A DNA stretch of 64,000 nt, taken from assembly GCF_030547075.1 (NCBI RefSeq), contig NZ_JAUOQH010000013.1, positions 62,001 to 126,000 of the forward strand, given 5' to 3'. Every line of letters begins with the position of its first letter. The stretch's first letter is position 1. Positions 40,007 to 49,241 of this stretch are shown piece after piece. Under the pieces are notes generated by a model. It ran no database searches, had not been told where the DNA came from, and saw only the letters and a program-made list of their open reading frames with translations. The stretch comes from Alteromonas sp. 1_MG-2023 (GTDB lineage: Bacteria; Pseudomonadota; Gammaproteobacteria; Enterobacterales; Alteromonadaceae). Position numbers and translations under genes: made by a program.

Positions 40007-40690
40007 CTATGAAAGCATTTTGATGAGCGCTTCAGCAGCAGGGGCCGATGATGCAGGGTTTTGTCCTGTCACTAATAAGCCGTCGGTACATACTTTAACC
40101 CCGAAATCTTCAGTACTTTCGTATTTTCCGCCCTTACTAATAAGCGCATCTTCCACTAAGTAAGGCACTACGTCAGTTAATCCCATCGCTTCTTCTTCGC
40201 TATTTGAAAAACCCGTTACCGATTTTCCGTTAATAAAAGATTCGCCATCAGCACGTTTCACGTCTTTCAATACAATAGGAGCATGGCAAACAGCGCCTAC
40301 AGGCTTCTGTGCTTTAATCATATCTTCAATTAGCATCGTGGAGTGGGTATTGTCAGATAAGTCCCACAGAGGGCCATGGCCGCCCGGATAGAATACAGCA
40401 TCAAATTCATCTGCTCTTACATCTTCTAACACAATGGTTGAAGACATTGCGCTTCTAGCCACTTCATCTTTTGTATAGCGAACCGCGTCGTCAGTCATAG
40501 CGTCTTCTGCCAAGCTGTTCGGGTCGATTGGCACTTGGCCGCCCATAGGCGACGCTAAGGTGAGGGTATATCCAGCATCTTTGAACGCATAGTAAGGCGA
40601 GGCAAATTCTTCTAGCCACATTCCCGTTTTCTTACCCGTATCACCTAATAGTTCGTGTGAGGTCATTACCATCAATATATGCTTAGACAT
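40007..40690 (-). CDS. DJ-1/PfpI family protein (class I glutamine amidotransferase-like)
   Basis: A 227-residue protein. VGAVCHAP is the nucleophile elbow with Cys, YPGGHGPLWDL supplies another conserved loop, and a Glu occurs early (LEEFASPYYAF). Length and motifs fit the Hsp31/HchA-like glyoxalase-III or general stress subgroup. The start at 40690 is chosen for GGAG five bases upstream; an ATG 24 bases earlier lacks one. Its exact reaction is unknown. Confidence 0.87.
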   Translation of the reverse strand: MSKHILMVMTSHELLGDTGKKTGMWLEEFASPYYAFKDAGYTLTLASPMGGQVPIDPNSLAEDAMTDDAVRYTKDEVARSAMSSTIVLEDVRADEFDAVFYPGGHGPLWDLSDNTHSTMLIEDMIKAQKPVGAVCHAPIVLKDVKRADGESFINGKSVTGFSNSEEEAMGLTDVVPYLVEDALISKGGKYESTEDFGVKVCTDGLLVTGQNPASSAPAAEALIKMLS

Positions 40691-40804
40691 AAGTTCTCCA
40701 TGTGAACAATTCATTTGGTTATTCGTTCGTATGGCGGCAATAGTTAGATCAGAAAAAGGCGGGGAATGCGGTGAGAAACATTAGGAGAAGTTGATTTACA
40801 AGAT

Positions 40805-40842
40805 AAAAAAAATGCCACTTCCAAAAAAGGAAAGTGGCATTT
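40805..40842 (-). terminator. Terminator of the Oar-like gene
   Basis: AAATGCCACTT(CC) pairs with (GG)AAAGTGGCATTT, six-base A loop, followed on the minus strand by a long U run (A at 40805-40812). Confidence 0.88.
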
Positions 40843-40870
40843 AACACTACAACTGTTTTTTAACTGTTGC

Positions 40871-43800
40871 TTAGAAGCGGTAGTCGATACCTACACGCAT
40901 TTCCCAAAGTGACGCATCACCTTGACGACTTTCTGGGTACTGAGTACCTACAGTAGACGTGTTGTAAGAAACTTCACGTAAGATTCCCCACTCATCACTC
41001 AACATGTTAGTGAAGTTGTTGATAGTCAATCTTACTTTAGCAGTGTGATCTTCGCTGAACGCAGGAATTTCTTGAATAATTGCTACGTCAACTTTTGCCC
41101 ACCAGCTACTAGTTTCTTCGTTACGCTCAGAACCCATAGGCAACACGCTGTTGCTGTCTAGGTAAGGAGTGTAACCAAATACGCCGTTAGAATCGCCTTG
41201 CGACAATGTAAAGCTGTATGGTCTACCTGACTGTGCTAACGCATAAGCAGAGAAGATAGTTCTGTAACCATCAATCAGCTCAGTTGTGTAACGAAGGTCA
41301 GCAGTAAAGCGGTGTTCGATATTCCAATCAGACAAAGAAGATACTTCTTCGTTTGGATTAGTAAACGCACGGTACTGGAAGTTAGAGAAAGCAACAGAAC
41401 TTGTCATTGGTTGAACATCTTCAGCGTGGCTGTAGTTATAGCCCGTTGTTAATGAAATTCCGTTGTCCCAGCTTTTATTTAACGTACCAGTGATTGAGTA
41501 AGACGTTGAGCTTTCGTCTGAGTTTGTTAACTCAAGTGAACCGTAGCCAGTATAATCGTAGTCGATATAACCTTCGTCAGTTAAACCAACAGCTTCAATA
41601 CCTTTGTACTTAACCATTGCTTGGTTTTGAGTAACGCTTACAAGAAGATCTACATTGAAAATAAAGTCATCGTCAGTAATGTGCGTCATACCAGCAGAGA
41701 ATTTCCACTCGCTAGGCATATCAAAGTCTGGGTCTAGGTTATTACTTTCAAAGTTTTCACCCTCGCCAGCGTCAATAAGCGCGTCTAGGTCAGATGGTAC
41801 AGAATAACCAGGACCTACAGGTGCGCCATCTTCAGTGTTAACCCATGTAACACTGCCATCGAACAAGTTGGCGTATGCACCTTCAACTTCACCACCAGTT
41901 ACGTTTGTGTTCTGATAGTTGTTAGTCATCCATACGTTCGGGTTACCACCAGAAAACAGACCGAATCCACCACGAAGTTCAGTGCTATCACTCACTGTGT
42001 AGTTAAAGCCAACACGTGGTTGAAGCAAGCTAATACCATCTAGGTTAGCGGTATTGCTATAGCCGTAAGATGCTGTGAAATCAGTGTTTTCTACAGGGCG
42101 GTCAGATGTTGTTATCCAATCGTAACGAAGACCAGCGATAATTTTCAAGTCATCCGTTAAGTAGAACTCGTCTTGTGCATAAGTAGAGTGAGAAGTGAAA
42201 CCCCATTCTGCAGCACGGTCGTTCAAATCACCAGAGTAAGCATAAGAATATTCTATTTCTGCATTCGTTCCGTTTTGGAAGTCATCAATACTACCAAATG
42301 AAATTGATGTTTCTGAATGCTGTACGAACATGTTGTAGATGTCTAGCTTGTCACTCTCGTAACCGAAAGTAAGGGCATGTCCGTTATCGAAGTAGTAGTT
42401 ACCACGGAACATTAGGCTGGTACCATCCCAGTTCAGACCGTTAGCTTGACGGCTATCGTCAGAACCTAGGTAAACCGTAATGTCGTCAAGGTAAAGTTTA
42501 ATTTCACCAAAATCGTTACCGCCAACAGTACCGTCACTGTAGAAAGAGTTCTGACGGTTATCTAGTTCTGTACGAGAAACACGAATTTCAGTAGAGAACT
42601 TATCAGTCCAATCTGAGTAAAGAACACCGATGAAAGATTCTAGTTCTGCACCGCGCTCATATAAGTGGCTGGTAAACTCGAACTCATCTGAATCGCCATC
42701 TGACTGAGCAATGTTGTTGCCGTCATTGTAGTTGTACGTTAACGCAAAGCGGTGAGCGTCGTTGATGTTCCAGTCTAATTTAACAAGAAGCTTTTCATCT
42801 TCATTTGGCTCACTTAAAGGTGTTGTGCCCGGATCGAAGTTATAAACATCTTGAGAAATCGCAGTTATTTGAGCGATTTGATCAGCAGTAATGTTAACTT
42901 CGTTTACCGCACCTGAACCAATTGCACCACGGTCGAAAGTGTTAGCGCCATCTAGTTTTTCGTAGGCAGCAAAGATAAACAAAGTATCTTTAATTAATGG
43001 TGCACCAATGGTGAAACCGTAACGTTTCTCAGTGTAAGAGCCTAGAGTGATATCTGAGCCTTCAAGAGAGTCGCCTCTTAAGCTGTCACTTCCGTAATCG
43101 TAGAACGCACTACCGTGAACTTCGTTAGTACCTGTTTTACTTACTGCACTGATGTTACACGCAGAGAAGCCGCCGTAGATAACATCGAAAGGTGCGATTT
43201 CAACTGAAACACCTTCAATTGCATCGTAAGAGAAAGGCATTCTTTCTGTAGGGTAGCCGTTCGAGTTAAGACCGAAAAGGTCGTTCATGCGAACACCATC
43301 AACAGTTAAGCTGTTGAAACGTGGACTCTTACCAACACACTGAATACCACCGCTGCCACCTTCATCTACGTATACACGAGGGTCGATACGTACGATATCT
43401 GTAATATCACGGTTAATAGCTGGCGCTTCTTGAAGCGTTGCTAGGTCGAAGTTAGCTGATGGGCCAGTTTGACCGAATGCTAAACTGCCAACTTGAGATG
43501 CCGTTACAACAATGTTTTCGTAATCAGCTGCAGACTCTAACGTTCTTTCAATTGTTGCTGATTCACCAAGCTCTAAGTAAATGTCGCTTATAGTTTGATC
43601 TGCAAATTCATCTGAGTCGATTTCAACTGTGTAAGGACCACCTACACGTAAACCGCGAAGGTTAAATGTACCTGCACTGTTAACAGTAACTGATTTAACT
43701 GCACCAGTAGGTACGTGAGTGACTTTAACCACGGTTCCAGCGGCAGGGTTGCCATTAGGACCGACTATTTGACCGTTCATATCTGATGACGTTACTTGAG

Positions 43801-43876
43801 CCATTGCAGTCGTGGATAGACCCACTGTTAATGCAACCGCTGCAGCAACACGGCTGAGCTTAGCTGATGAGTACAT
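40871..43876 (-). CDS. Oar-like TonB-dependent outer-membrane protein
   Basis: A 1001-residue outer-membrane protein. Signal peptide 1-26 (ending TTAMAQ); then a carboxypeptidase-regulatory-like beta-sandwich (about 28-115; GQIVGPNGNPAAGTVVKV); a plug-like domain (VVTASQVGSLAFGQTG, SLTVDGVRMNDLFGLNSNG); and a long barrel ending DYRF. This architecture is that of Oar and related receptors, some exporting or displaying proteins rather than importing nutrients. The ligand is unknown. It is divergent from the PhnD-like module with a 20-bp palindrome between. Confidence 0.92.
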   Translation of the reverse strand: MYSSAKLSRVAAAVALTVGLSTTAMAQVTSSDMNGQIVGPNGNPAAGTVVKVTHVPTGAVKSVTVNSAGTFNLRGLRVGGPYTVEIDSDEFADQTISDIYLELGESATIERTLESAADYENIVVTASQVGSLAFGQTGPSANFDLATLQEAPAINRDITDIVRIDPRVYVDEGGSGGIQCVGKSPRFNSLTVDGVRMNDLFGLNSNGYPTERMPFSYDAIEGVSVEIAPFDVIYGGFSACNISAVSKTGTNEVHGSAFYDYGSDSLRGDSLEGSDITLGSYTEKRYGFTIGAPLIKDTLFIFAAYEKLDGANTFDRGAIGSGAVNEVNITADQIAQITAISQDVYNFDPGTTPLSEPNEDEKLLVKLDWNINDAHRFALTYNYNDGNNIAQSDGDSDEFEFTSHLYERGAELESFIGVLYSDWTDKFSTEIRVSRTELDNRQNSFYSDGTVGGNDFGEIKLYLDDITVYLGSDDSRQANGLNWDGTSLMFRGNYYFDNGHALTFGYESDKLDIYNMFVQHSETSISFGSIDDFQNGTNAEIEYSYAYSGDLNDRAAEWGFTSHSTYAQDEFYLTDDLKIIAGLRYDWITTSDRPVENTDFTASYGYSNTANLDGISLLQPRVGFNYTVSDSTELRGGFGLFSGGNPNVWMTNNYQNTNVTGGEVEGAYANLFDGSVTWVNTEDGAPVGPGYSVPSDLDALIDAGEGENFESNNLDPDFDMPSEWKFSAGMTHITDDDFIFNVDLLVSVTQNQAMVKYKGIEAVGLTDEGYIDYDYTGYGSLELTNSDESSTSYSITGTLNKSWDNGISLTTGYNYSHAEDVQPMTSSVAFSNFQYRAFTNPNEEVSSLSDWNIEHRFTADLRYTTELIDGYRTIFSAYALAQSGRPYSFTLSQGDSNGVFGYTPYLDSNSVLPMGSERNEETSSWWAKVDVAIIQEIPAFSEDHTAKVRLTINNFTNMLSDEWGILREVSYNTSTVGTQYPESRQGDASLWEMRVGIDYRF

Positions 43877-44268
43877 GTGTGTTTCCCTTTTTGTTTAAAA
43901 TTCTTTTTTGGCGTAGCAGGAATTATTTTTCCCGTCTACGACCTCTGATATTGACTAAAAGACTTCTTTGAATGGATGGAATTGTTATAGACCTTCATGT
44001 CATATTTATTACAACTTTACATATTTAGTCAATTCCTTGACAGCAATTCATCACAATTTTTGCATCACACACTTGACCATTTGGTCAAGTTATTTTACTT
44101 ATCGAACCGTTGGTCGTTTGACTTATTTTTATGGTTTCTATTGATGACATATAATGGACTAATAAACAGCGTTTAACAAAATTCAGTATGTTTTGTAAAA
44201 AACCCTTATTTCTCATACAGATAACTATTTAAAATAAATTTACCTATTGCAATAAATAACCTTAGCTG
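43877..44268. other. Divergent intergenic region between Oar-like gene and PhnD-like module
   Basis: The 392 bp contain a perfect palindrome (44071-44090), further TTGAC and GGTC half sites (about 44037 and 44110), and AT-rich sequence. No gene is seen. Confidence 0.65.
44071..44090. promoter_or_regulatory. Perfect palindrome ACTTGACCATTTGGTCAAGT (candidate operator)
   Basis: A 9+2+9 perfect inverted repeat, about midway between the Oar-like gene and the PhnD-like gene. Its GC-poor arms and lack of a U run argue for a protein site rather than a terminator. The form fits TetR- or GntR-type operators; the protein is unknown. Confidence 0.55.
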
Positions 44269-45171
44269 ATGAAATCAGTCCATAAATCACTAACTCATTT
44301 GGTTATTTTTTTGCCAAAAGTCAGAATTGTTGCTACCGGAAGGTGGATGTTACTCCTAATTGCCGCTCTCATTTGCGGTAGCGCCGGCTATTTTTCTAAG
44401 AAAATAGAATTTACATCCGTCGCGCCTCAAACTGGTCGAACTTTGACCTGTGAGACAACCCTTCAAAATAATCTCGATATCTTTTCAGTGTATGTCACCG
44501 ATGGCTCTATCGCCAATATGGCGTTAGAACGATTATGTGAAAACAAAATTATTAAGCGACAGTTTGGTCAAGTAAGAGTGATTGTGGGCCAAAGTGATTA
44601 TGATACGTTCAGGTATATAAACCATGGCGTGGTAGATTTAGCGCTAATAAAACGTAATGTGGTTGATGCATTTGGCGCTGACCAAATATATGGTTTAACC
44701 CTAATTGCTTCTCACCCGAACTATAGTGCATTCTTTATATCCCAACGTGAAAAGCCATTATTGGAAAAAGAGTATCTACTAGGCAAACGTATAGGTTTAT
44801 TAGATTATCCCTCTAGCCGCTCTGGTCACATTGTCCCAAAAACCATATTACAGAACCTTGGCTTAACCGAGAACAATGTAGATATTGTGTACTTTAACTC
44901 TCACAAAGACTTGCGAAGGGCATTACTTGCTGGGGAAGTCGATATAATCTCATCGTATTGGGCACAAGATGATGAACAAATCCTCTCGAAGAACTATGCG
45001 ACTCCGTTACTTCAAGATGTAAGCGGTATGCAATGGTTTTTGAAAATGCAGACGCAGAATACAGATTTACTTTGCGCGATGCAGTCTGTGGTAAAAGACA
45101 TCGCTAATTCGCACTCTCGCCCGTATTACAAAACATTGGTATTGGTTAATGGATGCAGTGACGATGAATAG
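44269..45171 (+). CDS. Membrane-anchored PhnD-like substrate-binding protein
   Basis: A 300-residue protein with an N-terminal hydrophobic helix (about 27-45) and a periplasmic type-2 binding-protein domain of the PhnD/phosphonate kind (LIKRNVVDAFGA, YLLGKRIGLLDYPSSRSG, LRRALLAGEVDIISSYW). No ABC permease or ATPase gene is near, so it is unlikely to be part of a standard importer. It overlaps the next gene by 8 bp, a strong sign of joint production. A later ATG at 44347 with AAGG upstream is an alternative start. It may act as a sensor; that is inference. Confidence 0.75.
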   Translation: MKSVHKSLTHLVIFLPKVRIVATGRWMLLLIAALICGSAGYFSKKIEFTSVAPQTGRTLTCETTLQNNLDIFSVYVTDGSIANMALERLCENKIIKRQFGQVRVIVGQSDYDTFRYINHGVVDLALIKRNVVDAFGADQIYGLTLIASHPNYSAFFISQREKPLLEKEYLLGKRIGLLDYPSSRSGHIVPKTILQNLGLTENNVDIVYFNSHKDLRRALLAGEVDIISSYWAQDDEQILSKNYATPLLQDVSGMQWFLKMQTQNTDLLCAMQSVVKDIANSHSRPYYKTLVLVNGCSDDE

Positions 45172-46111
45172 TATTAAATCAACCATACGTCCATTTACCT
45201 TAATTTGTGCACTTGTACTCTTTATCGTACTTCAGGGACTGAGTACCTTTGGGCAGGTTATCGGTATTCAATCTGCACGTCATAACGCAAAAGATAATGT
45301 AGAAAGAAGGGTTATTTTAGACAGCGCATTTTTAGATGTGGGTAACGCTACACTTAATACCCCGGTAAATAACTATGCAGTAAGCCAATATATAGCGAGC
45401 ATTAATGAAGATTTGGCAGCGCAAGAATACCCGTTTAGAGTGGAATCCATTCAAGGCGTAAGTAGTGAATTGGCCTACCCCGACTTTACCCTATCCCATA
45501 CCCTTAAATTCGAAAATGCTGAACAGCAAATTACATTAACAATGCAATCGCTGCCCATGTATCAAAACTTAACCATTAGTTGGTGGGCGGTATTAGCCTC
45601 GTTGCTGTTAGCCCCTGCATTTGCCCTTCCTAGGCAGCGCAGAGCAGCATTGTCGGTAAGTGAAGAGTTAGCGCCTCCACCTAAACCTAAGTTAGTAATT
45701 AACTTAAGAGATAAAACACTAGGCAATAGTGTTAACGACACCGTTGTCATTTTGCAGAATAAGCCACTTTGTTTTTATACCGCATTAGTAAAATATTGTA
45801 CCGAAAACCCAAGTCAGCCTCTTCCCCCGCACAAAGACGTTCCTTTGGAGTTAATTACCTTAGCCAATAAAGCTTTTGCTCGCTTAATTGAACTTGGTCA
45901 TACAAAACGTAAAAGGCCAGACTTCAATGCGAACCTAGATAAGACGCTAAGCGAAATAAGGGCATCATTAGATGAAGTGTTTGCACTGTATAGCGAGGAA
46001 AAAGAACGATACTACCCGCCTAGAGCACAGGGTGAAGGCTCTCGTTCCAAGCAACATTCTTATGCACTTACCACTTTATCTGTCGATGACATAGAAATTA
46101 TAGGGAACTAG
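45164..46111 (+). CDS. Two-TM membrane protein with a cytoplasmic domain of unknown family
   Basis: A 315-residue protein not recognised. Counted from an upstream ATG at 45149, residues 16-36 and 141-161 are hydrophobic helices enclosing a periplasmic domain of about 105 residues, and residues 162-320 form a cytoplasmic domain, which places it as a sensor-like protein. The cytoplasmic part (KLVINLRDKTLG, LSEIRASLDEVF) has a beta-strand/helix order that loosely resembles OmpR/ToxR-type winged helices. Its start overlaps the stop of the PhnD-like gene. The ATG at 45164 is chosen for the short overlap; 45149 is also possible. Confidence 0.6.
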   Translation: MNSIKSTIRPFTLICALVLFIVLQGLSTFGQVIGIQSARHNAKDNVERRVILDSAFLDVGNATLNTPVNNYAVSQYIASINEDLAAQEYPFRVESIQGVSSELAYPDFTLSHTLKFENAEQQITLTMQSLPMYQNLTISWWAVLASLLLAPAFALPRQRRAALSVSEELAPPPKPKLVINLRDKTLGNSVNDTVVILQNKPLCFYTALVKYCTENPSQPLPPHKDVPLELITLANKAFARLIELGHTKRKRPDFNANLDKTLSEIRASLDEVFALYSEEKERYYPPRAQGEGSRSKQHSYALTTLSVDDIEIIGN

Positions 46112-46179
46112 TTATTTTTTAATCAATCGTTACAGAGATATGCACAATAAATAAAGACGTGAAACGCACTTAAATTGTG

Positions 46180-46230
46180 TGAATCTTATTGATTCAGTTA
46201 GCAAATAACGATCCATTTGACCAATTGGTA
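46180..46230. promoter_or_regulatory. Two inverted repeats upstream of udk
   Basis: TGAATC-TTATT-GATTCA (46180-46196) and ACCAATTGGT inside TTTGACCAATTGGTATG (46216-46232). The second shares the GACCA-TGGT core of the palindrome at 44071. Both lie within the 188 bp before the udk start. Confidence 0.4.
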
Positions 46231-46299
46231 TGAATATAACATTGATTCGTAGAGGCGAAACGCGTATCTTTGCTCCAATAAAATCAGCTTTCTAGAATT

Positions 46300-46923
46300 A
46301 TGCAATCGCCTTTAATTATTGCCATTTCTGGAGCTTCAGGCTCTGGAAAGTCACTGTTTACCGAAAATTTGTTTAACGGCTTCTCTGCTCAAGGAAGGCC
46401 TGTGCAAGTGCTTCGCGAAGATCATTACTATCGCGCCCAAGATCACTTGCCCATGGAAGCACGAGAAAAAAACAACTACGATCACCCCAATGCATTTGAG
46501 CATGAATTGCTTAAAGCACATTTGCAGGCACTTAGAGAAGGTCAACCTATTGACTATCCTCACTACTGCTTTAAAACGCATACCCGCCTGCCAGACACTG
46601 AAAGATTAAACCCCGCACCTGTTATTATTCTAGAAGGAATAATGCTGCTTGCCCGTGCCGATCTACTCCCTCTTTACGACGTTAAGATCTTTGTCGACAC
46701 GCCATTAGATATTTGCCTCATGCGCCGCATGATGAGAGATATAAAAGAGCGTGGACGTACTATTGATTCTGTCGCTAAGCAGTACGAAGAAACGGTAAAA
46801 CCTATGTATCACCAATTTATCGAGCCAAGCCGGTTCACTGCTGATGTAGTAGTTACACAAGGTGGTAAAAACCAAATTGCATTAGATGTGATTAAATCTC
46901 ACATTCAGCAAGCGCTTTTATAA
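46300..46923 (+). CDS. udk: Uridine kinase
   Basis: A 207-residue kinase. GASGSGKS is the P-loop (residues 11-18), DHYYRAQ and YDHPNAFEHELL are typical of uridine kinases, and MRRMMRDIKERGR fits the lid. It phosphorylates uridine and cytidine to UMP and CMP with ATP or GTP, for salvage. It starts with ATG at 46300 and is followed 12 bp after its stop by the nucleoside transporter gene, so import and phosphorylation are coupled. Confidence 0.92.
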   Translation: MQSPLIIAISGASGSGKSLFTENLFNGFSAQGRPVQVLREDHYYRAQDHLPMEAREKNNYDHPNAFEHELLKAHLQALREGQPIDYPHYCFKTHTRLPDTERLNPAPVIILEGIMLLARADLLPLYDVKIFVDTPLDICLMRRMMRDIKERGRTIDSVAKQYEETVKPMYHQFIEPSRFTADVVVTQGGKNQIALDVIKSHIQQALL

Positions 46924-46935
46924 AGGATTGATATT

Positions 46936-48147
46936 ATGGTGAGTTTACTGGGCATTGCAGTTCTGTTAGGTATTGCATTCGCACTCTCGTCGGCGAAACG
47001 CAGCATTAGTTTGCGTACCGTGGGCGGTGCATTTGCTATGCAAGCGTTAATAGGTGCATTTGTTCTGTATTCAGAGCCAGGCAAAGATGTGCTGTTAGTG
47101 GCTACAGGATTTGTTGCTAACATCATTGACTACAGCCAAGACGGTATTAACTTCCTGTTTGGCCCTATCGGCGATAAATCTATTGCCTTTATTTTTGCTT
47201 TCAATGTTTTACCTGTCATCGTGTTCTTCTCATCACTCATTGCTGTGCTATATCACTTAAAAGTGATGGGCTTAATTATTAAAGTGATTGGTGGTTTCCT
47301 ACAGAAGGTATTGAGAACTAGCCGCCCTGAGTCCATGTCAGCGGCCGCAAATATATTTGTAGGGCAAACAGAAGCCCCATTGGTAGTTCGCCCCTTTATA
47401 CCGCATATGACGCGTTCTGAGCTATTTGCCGTGATGGTAGGTGGTCTTGCTTCAATTGCTGGGTCAGTGATGGCCGGTTATGCAGGTATGGGCGTAGATT
47501 TAAAATACTTACTTGCTGCAAGCTTTATGGCCGCCCCAGGCGGCATGTTAATGGCAAAGATTATTTTGCCAGAAACGGAAGAACCCAAAGATGGCTTAAG
47601 CGAAATAGATGCGGAAGATACTGGCTACGCCAATGTCTTCGATGCGGCGGCTAGCGGCGCAGCATCAGGGATGACACTCGCATTAAACGTGGGCGCTATG
47701 CTACTTGCGTTCATTGCATTAATTGCCATGTTCAACGGCTTAATCGGTTGGACAGGTGGTTTATTAGGGTATGAAAACGTTACCTTTGAAGGGATCATGG
47801 GTTACATACTTCAACCTCTAGCATGGGCAATTGGCGTTCCATGGGAGGAAGCACAGATAGCAGGAAGCTTTATAGGTCAGAAAATGGTAGTTAACGAATT
47901 CGTGGCTTACCTTAATTACCTTGATGTACGGTCAGAGTTATCTGAATCAACGCAAGCTATTGTCACTTTTGCGCTTTGCGGTTTTGCAAACTTGTCTTCT
48001 ATCGCTATTTTGATGGGTGGTATTGGTGCTATGGCACCTACACGTAGAAAAGAAATTGCGCAATTAGGCCTAAAAGCAGTTATCGCAGCAACGCTATCAA
48101 ACTTAATGAGCGCAGCGCTCGCTGGCTTTTACTTAACACTAGGCTAA
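46936..48147 (+). CDS. nupC: Concentrative nucleoside transporter (NupC/CNT)
   Basis: A 403-residue membrane transporter of the CNT family. [13 protein letters not shown] and NEFVAYLNY are diagnostic substrate-site motifs, and [13 protein letters not shown] is conserved. It imports nucleosides by H+ or Na+ symport; in a sodium-based marine cell Na+ is likely. It forms a two-gene unit with udk. Confidence 0.93.
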   Translation: MVSLLGIAVLLGIAFALSSAKRSISLRTVGGAFAMQALIGAFVLYSEPGKDVLLVATGFVANIIDYSQDGINFLFGPIGDKSIAFIFAFNVLPVIVFFSSLIAVLYHLKVMGLIIKVIGGFLQKVLRTSRPESMSAAANIFVGQTEAPLVVRPFIPHMTRSELFAVMVGGLASIAGSVMAGYAGMGVDLKYLLAASFMAAPGGMLMAKIILPETEEPKDGLSEIDAEDTGYANVFDAAASGAASGMTLALNVGAMLLAFIALIAMFNGLIGWTGGLLGYENVTFEGIMGYILQPLAWAIGVPWEEAQIAGSFIGQKMVVNEFVAYLNYLDVRSELSESTQAIVTFALCGFANLSSIAILMGGIGAMAPTRRKEIAQLGLKAVIAATLSNLMSAALAGFYLTLG

Positions 48148-48206
48148 TTTAATAGATTAGGTTACTAGACTTAAGTTACTAGGTTATTCGGTTAAGTTAT
48201 TGCCCA

Positions 48207-48230
48207 AATGTAGACTAAATGGTCTACATT
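48207..48230. promoter_or_regulatory. Inverted repeat AATGTAGAC-N6-GTCTACATT
   Basis: A perfect 9-6-9 repeat between nupC and the oxygenase gene, with no following U run. It may be an operator; it shares the TGGTC core seen at 44071 and 57626. Its target is unknown. Confidence 0.4.
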
Positions 48231-48260
48231 GATTACATTAGGCATCTTAGATGACGTTGA

Positions 48261-48313
48261 TTGATTTAGGTCAATCACCACAGCTTTTTTGGCGGCCCGT
48301 ATACCTTTATAAT
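48261..48313 (+). promoter_or_regulatory. FNR-like box and -10 box of the oxygenase gene
   Basis: TTGAT-TTAG-GTCAA (48261-48274) differs from the FNR consensus at one defined position. A perfect TATAAT lies at 48308-48313, 30 bp before the start codon. The box is about 50 bp before the expected transcription start, not the usual -41.5. Confidence 0.4.
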
Positions 48314-48342
48314 GCCGCAATCAAAATAAACGGGATAAAGTT

Positions 48343-49182
48343 ATGCAATTAGTTGCTGTTGATTACACGGCGGAAAACGCCCAAGAAGAATTCGTTAAGT
48401 CACTACGTGAGACGGGCTTTGGGGTATTGAAAAACCACCCTATTCAACAGTCACTCGTACAAGGCATTTACGATAGCTGGCAGGGCTTTTTCGATAGTGA
48501 AGAAAAAAATGACTACCTTTACAACAAAGGTAAGCAAGATGGTTTCTTTCCTCAAAGTGTTTCTGAGGTAGCCAAAGGCTTCACCAAAAAAGATATTAAA
48601 GAATATTTTCATTACTACCCTTGGGGTCAATGTCCTGACGAACTTCGTCCTTTGCTGTCACAGTACTATTCAGAAGCCAACACGCTTGCTTCTGAGCTTT
48701 TAGGCTGGATTGAGAAACACTCTCCAGAGGAAGTAAGCGACAAGTACAGCCAACCGTTAGGCGACATGATCAAAGATTCAGATCAAACCCTATTACGTGT
48801 ACTTCATTACCCACCATTAAGTGGCGAAGAAGAAGTAGATGCTATTCGCGCGGCAGCTCATGAAGATATTAATCTTATTACTATCCTTCCAGCTTCTAAC
48901 GAACCAGGATTACAAGTAAAAGCGCAAGATGGCAGTTGGTTAGACGTACCTTGCGATTTTGGTAGCTTGATTGTGAATATCGGCGATATGCTTCAAGAAG
49001 CATCGGGTCATTACTTCCCATCTACGACTCACCGTGTTGTGAATCCAGATGGCGCAGACATGACCAAGTCACGTATTTCATTGCCATTGTTCTTGCACCC
49101 TCGTCCAGATGTGAAGCTTTCTGAGCGTCATACTGCAGGTACATATTTGCAAGAGCGTTTAAGAGAACTAGGTGTTATCTAG
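48343..49182 (+). CDS. Isopenicillin-N-synthase-like 2-oxoglutarate/Fe(II) oxygenase
   Basis: A 279-residue non-haem iron oxygenase. The HEDINLITIL motif supplies His and Asp ligands (HxD), TTHRVVNP the second His, and SRISLPLF the RxS that binds 2-oxoglutarate in the family. The N-terminal helix region (GFGVLKNHPI) fits. Substrate unknown; the type occurs as a stand-alone oxidase in many marine gammaproteobacteria. Single gene with its own promoter and a strong terminator. Confidence 0.87.
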   Translation: MQLVAVDYTAENAQEEFVKSLRETGFGVLKNHPIQQSLVQGIYDSWQGFFDSEEKNDYLYNKGKQDGFFPQSVSEVAKGFTKKDIKEYFHYYPWGQCPDELRPLLSQYYSEANTLASELLGWIEKHSPEEVSDKYSQPLGDMIKDSDQTLLRVLHYPPLSGEEEVDAIRAAAHEDINLITILPASNEPGLQVKAQDGSWLDVPCDFGSLIVNIGDMLQEASGHYFPSTTHRVVNPDGADMTKSRISLPLFLHPRPDVKLSERHTAGTYLQERLRELGVI

Positions 49183-49201
49183 TGAGCAGTAACGCTCGAA
49201 G

Positions 49202-49230
49202 AAAAGCCACGCTCTAAGCGTGGCTTTTTT
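49202..49230. terminator. Terminator between oxygenase and TPR lipoprotein genes
   Basis: GCCACGCT-CTA-AGCGTGGC stem (49206-49224) with A run on the left and six T on the right; works for both convergent genes. Confidence 0.9.
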
Positions 49231-49241
49231 GTGCGTGCTAG

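Noticed and set aside
44269-45171. PhnD-like gene as part of a phosphonate ABC importer
   Set aside because: No ABC permease or ATPase genes are nearby, and the protein has a membrane anchor and overlaps a two-TM protein.
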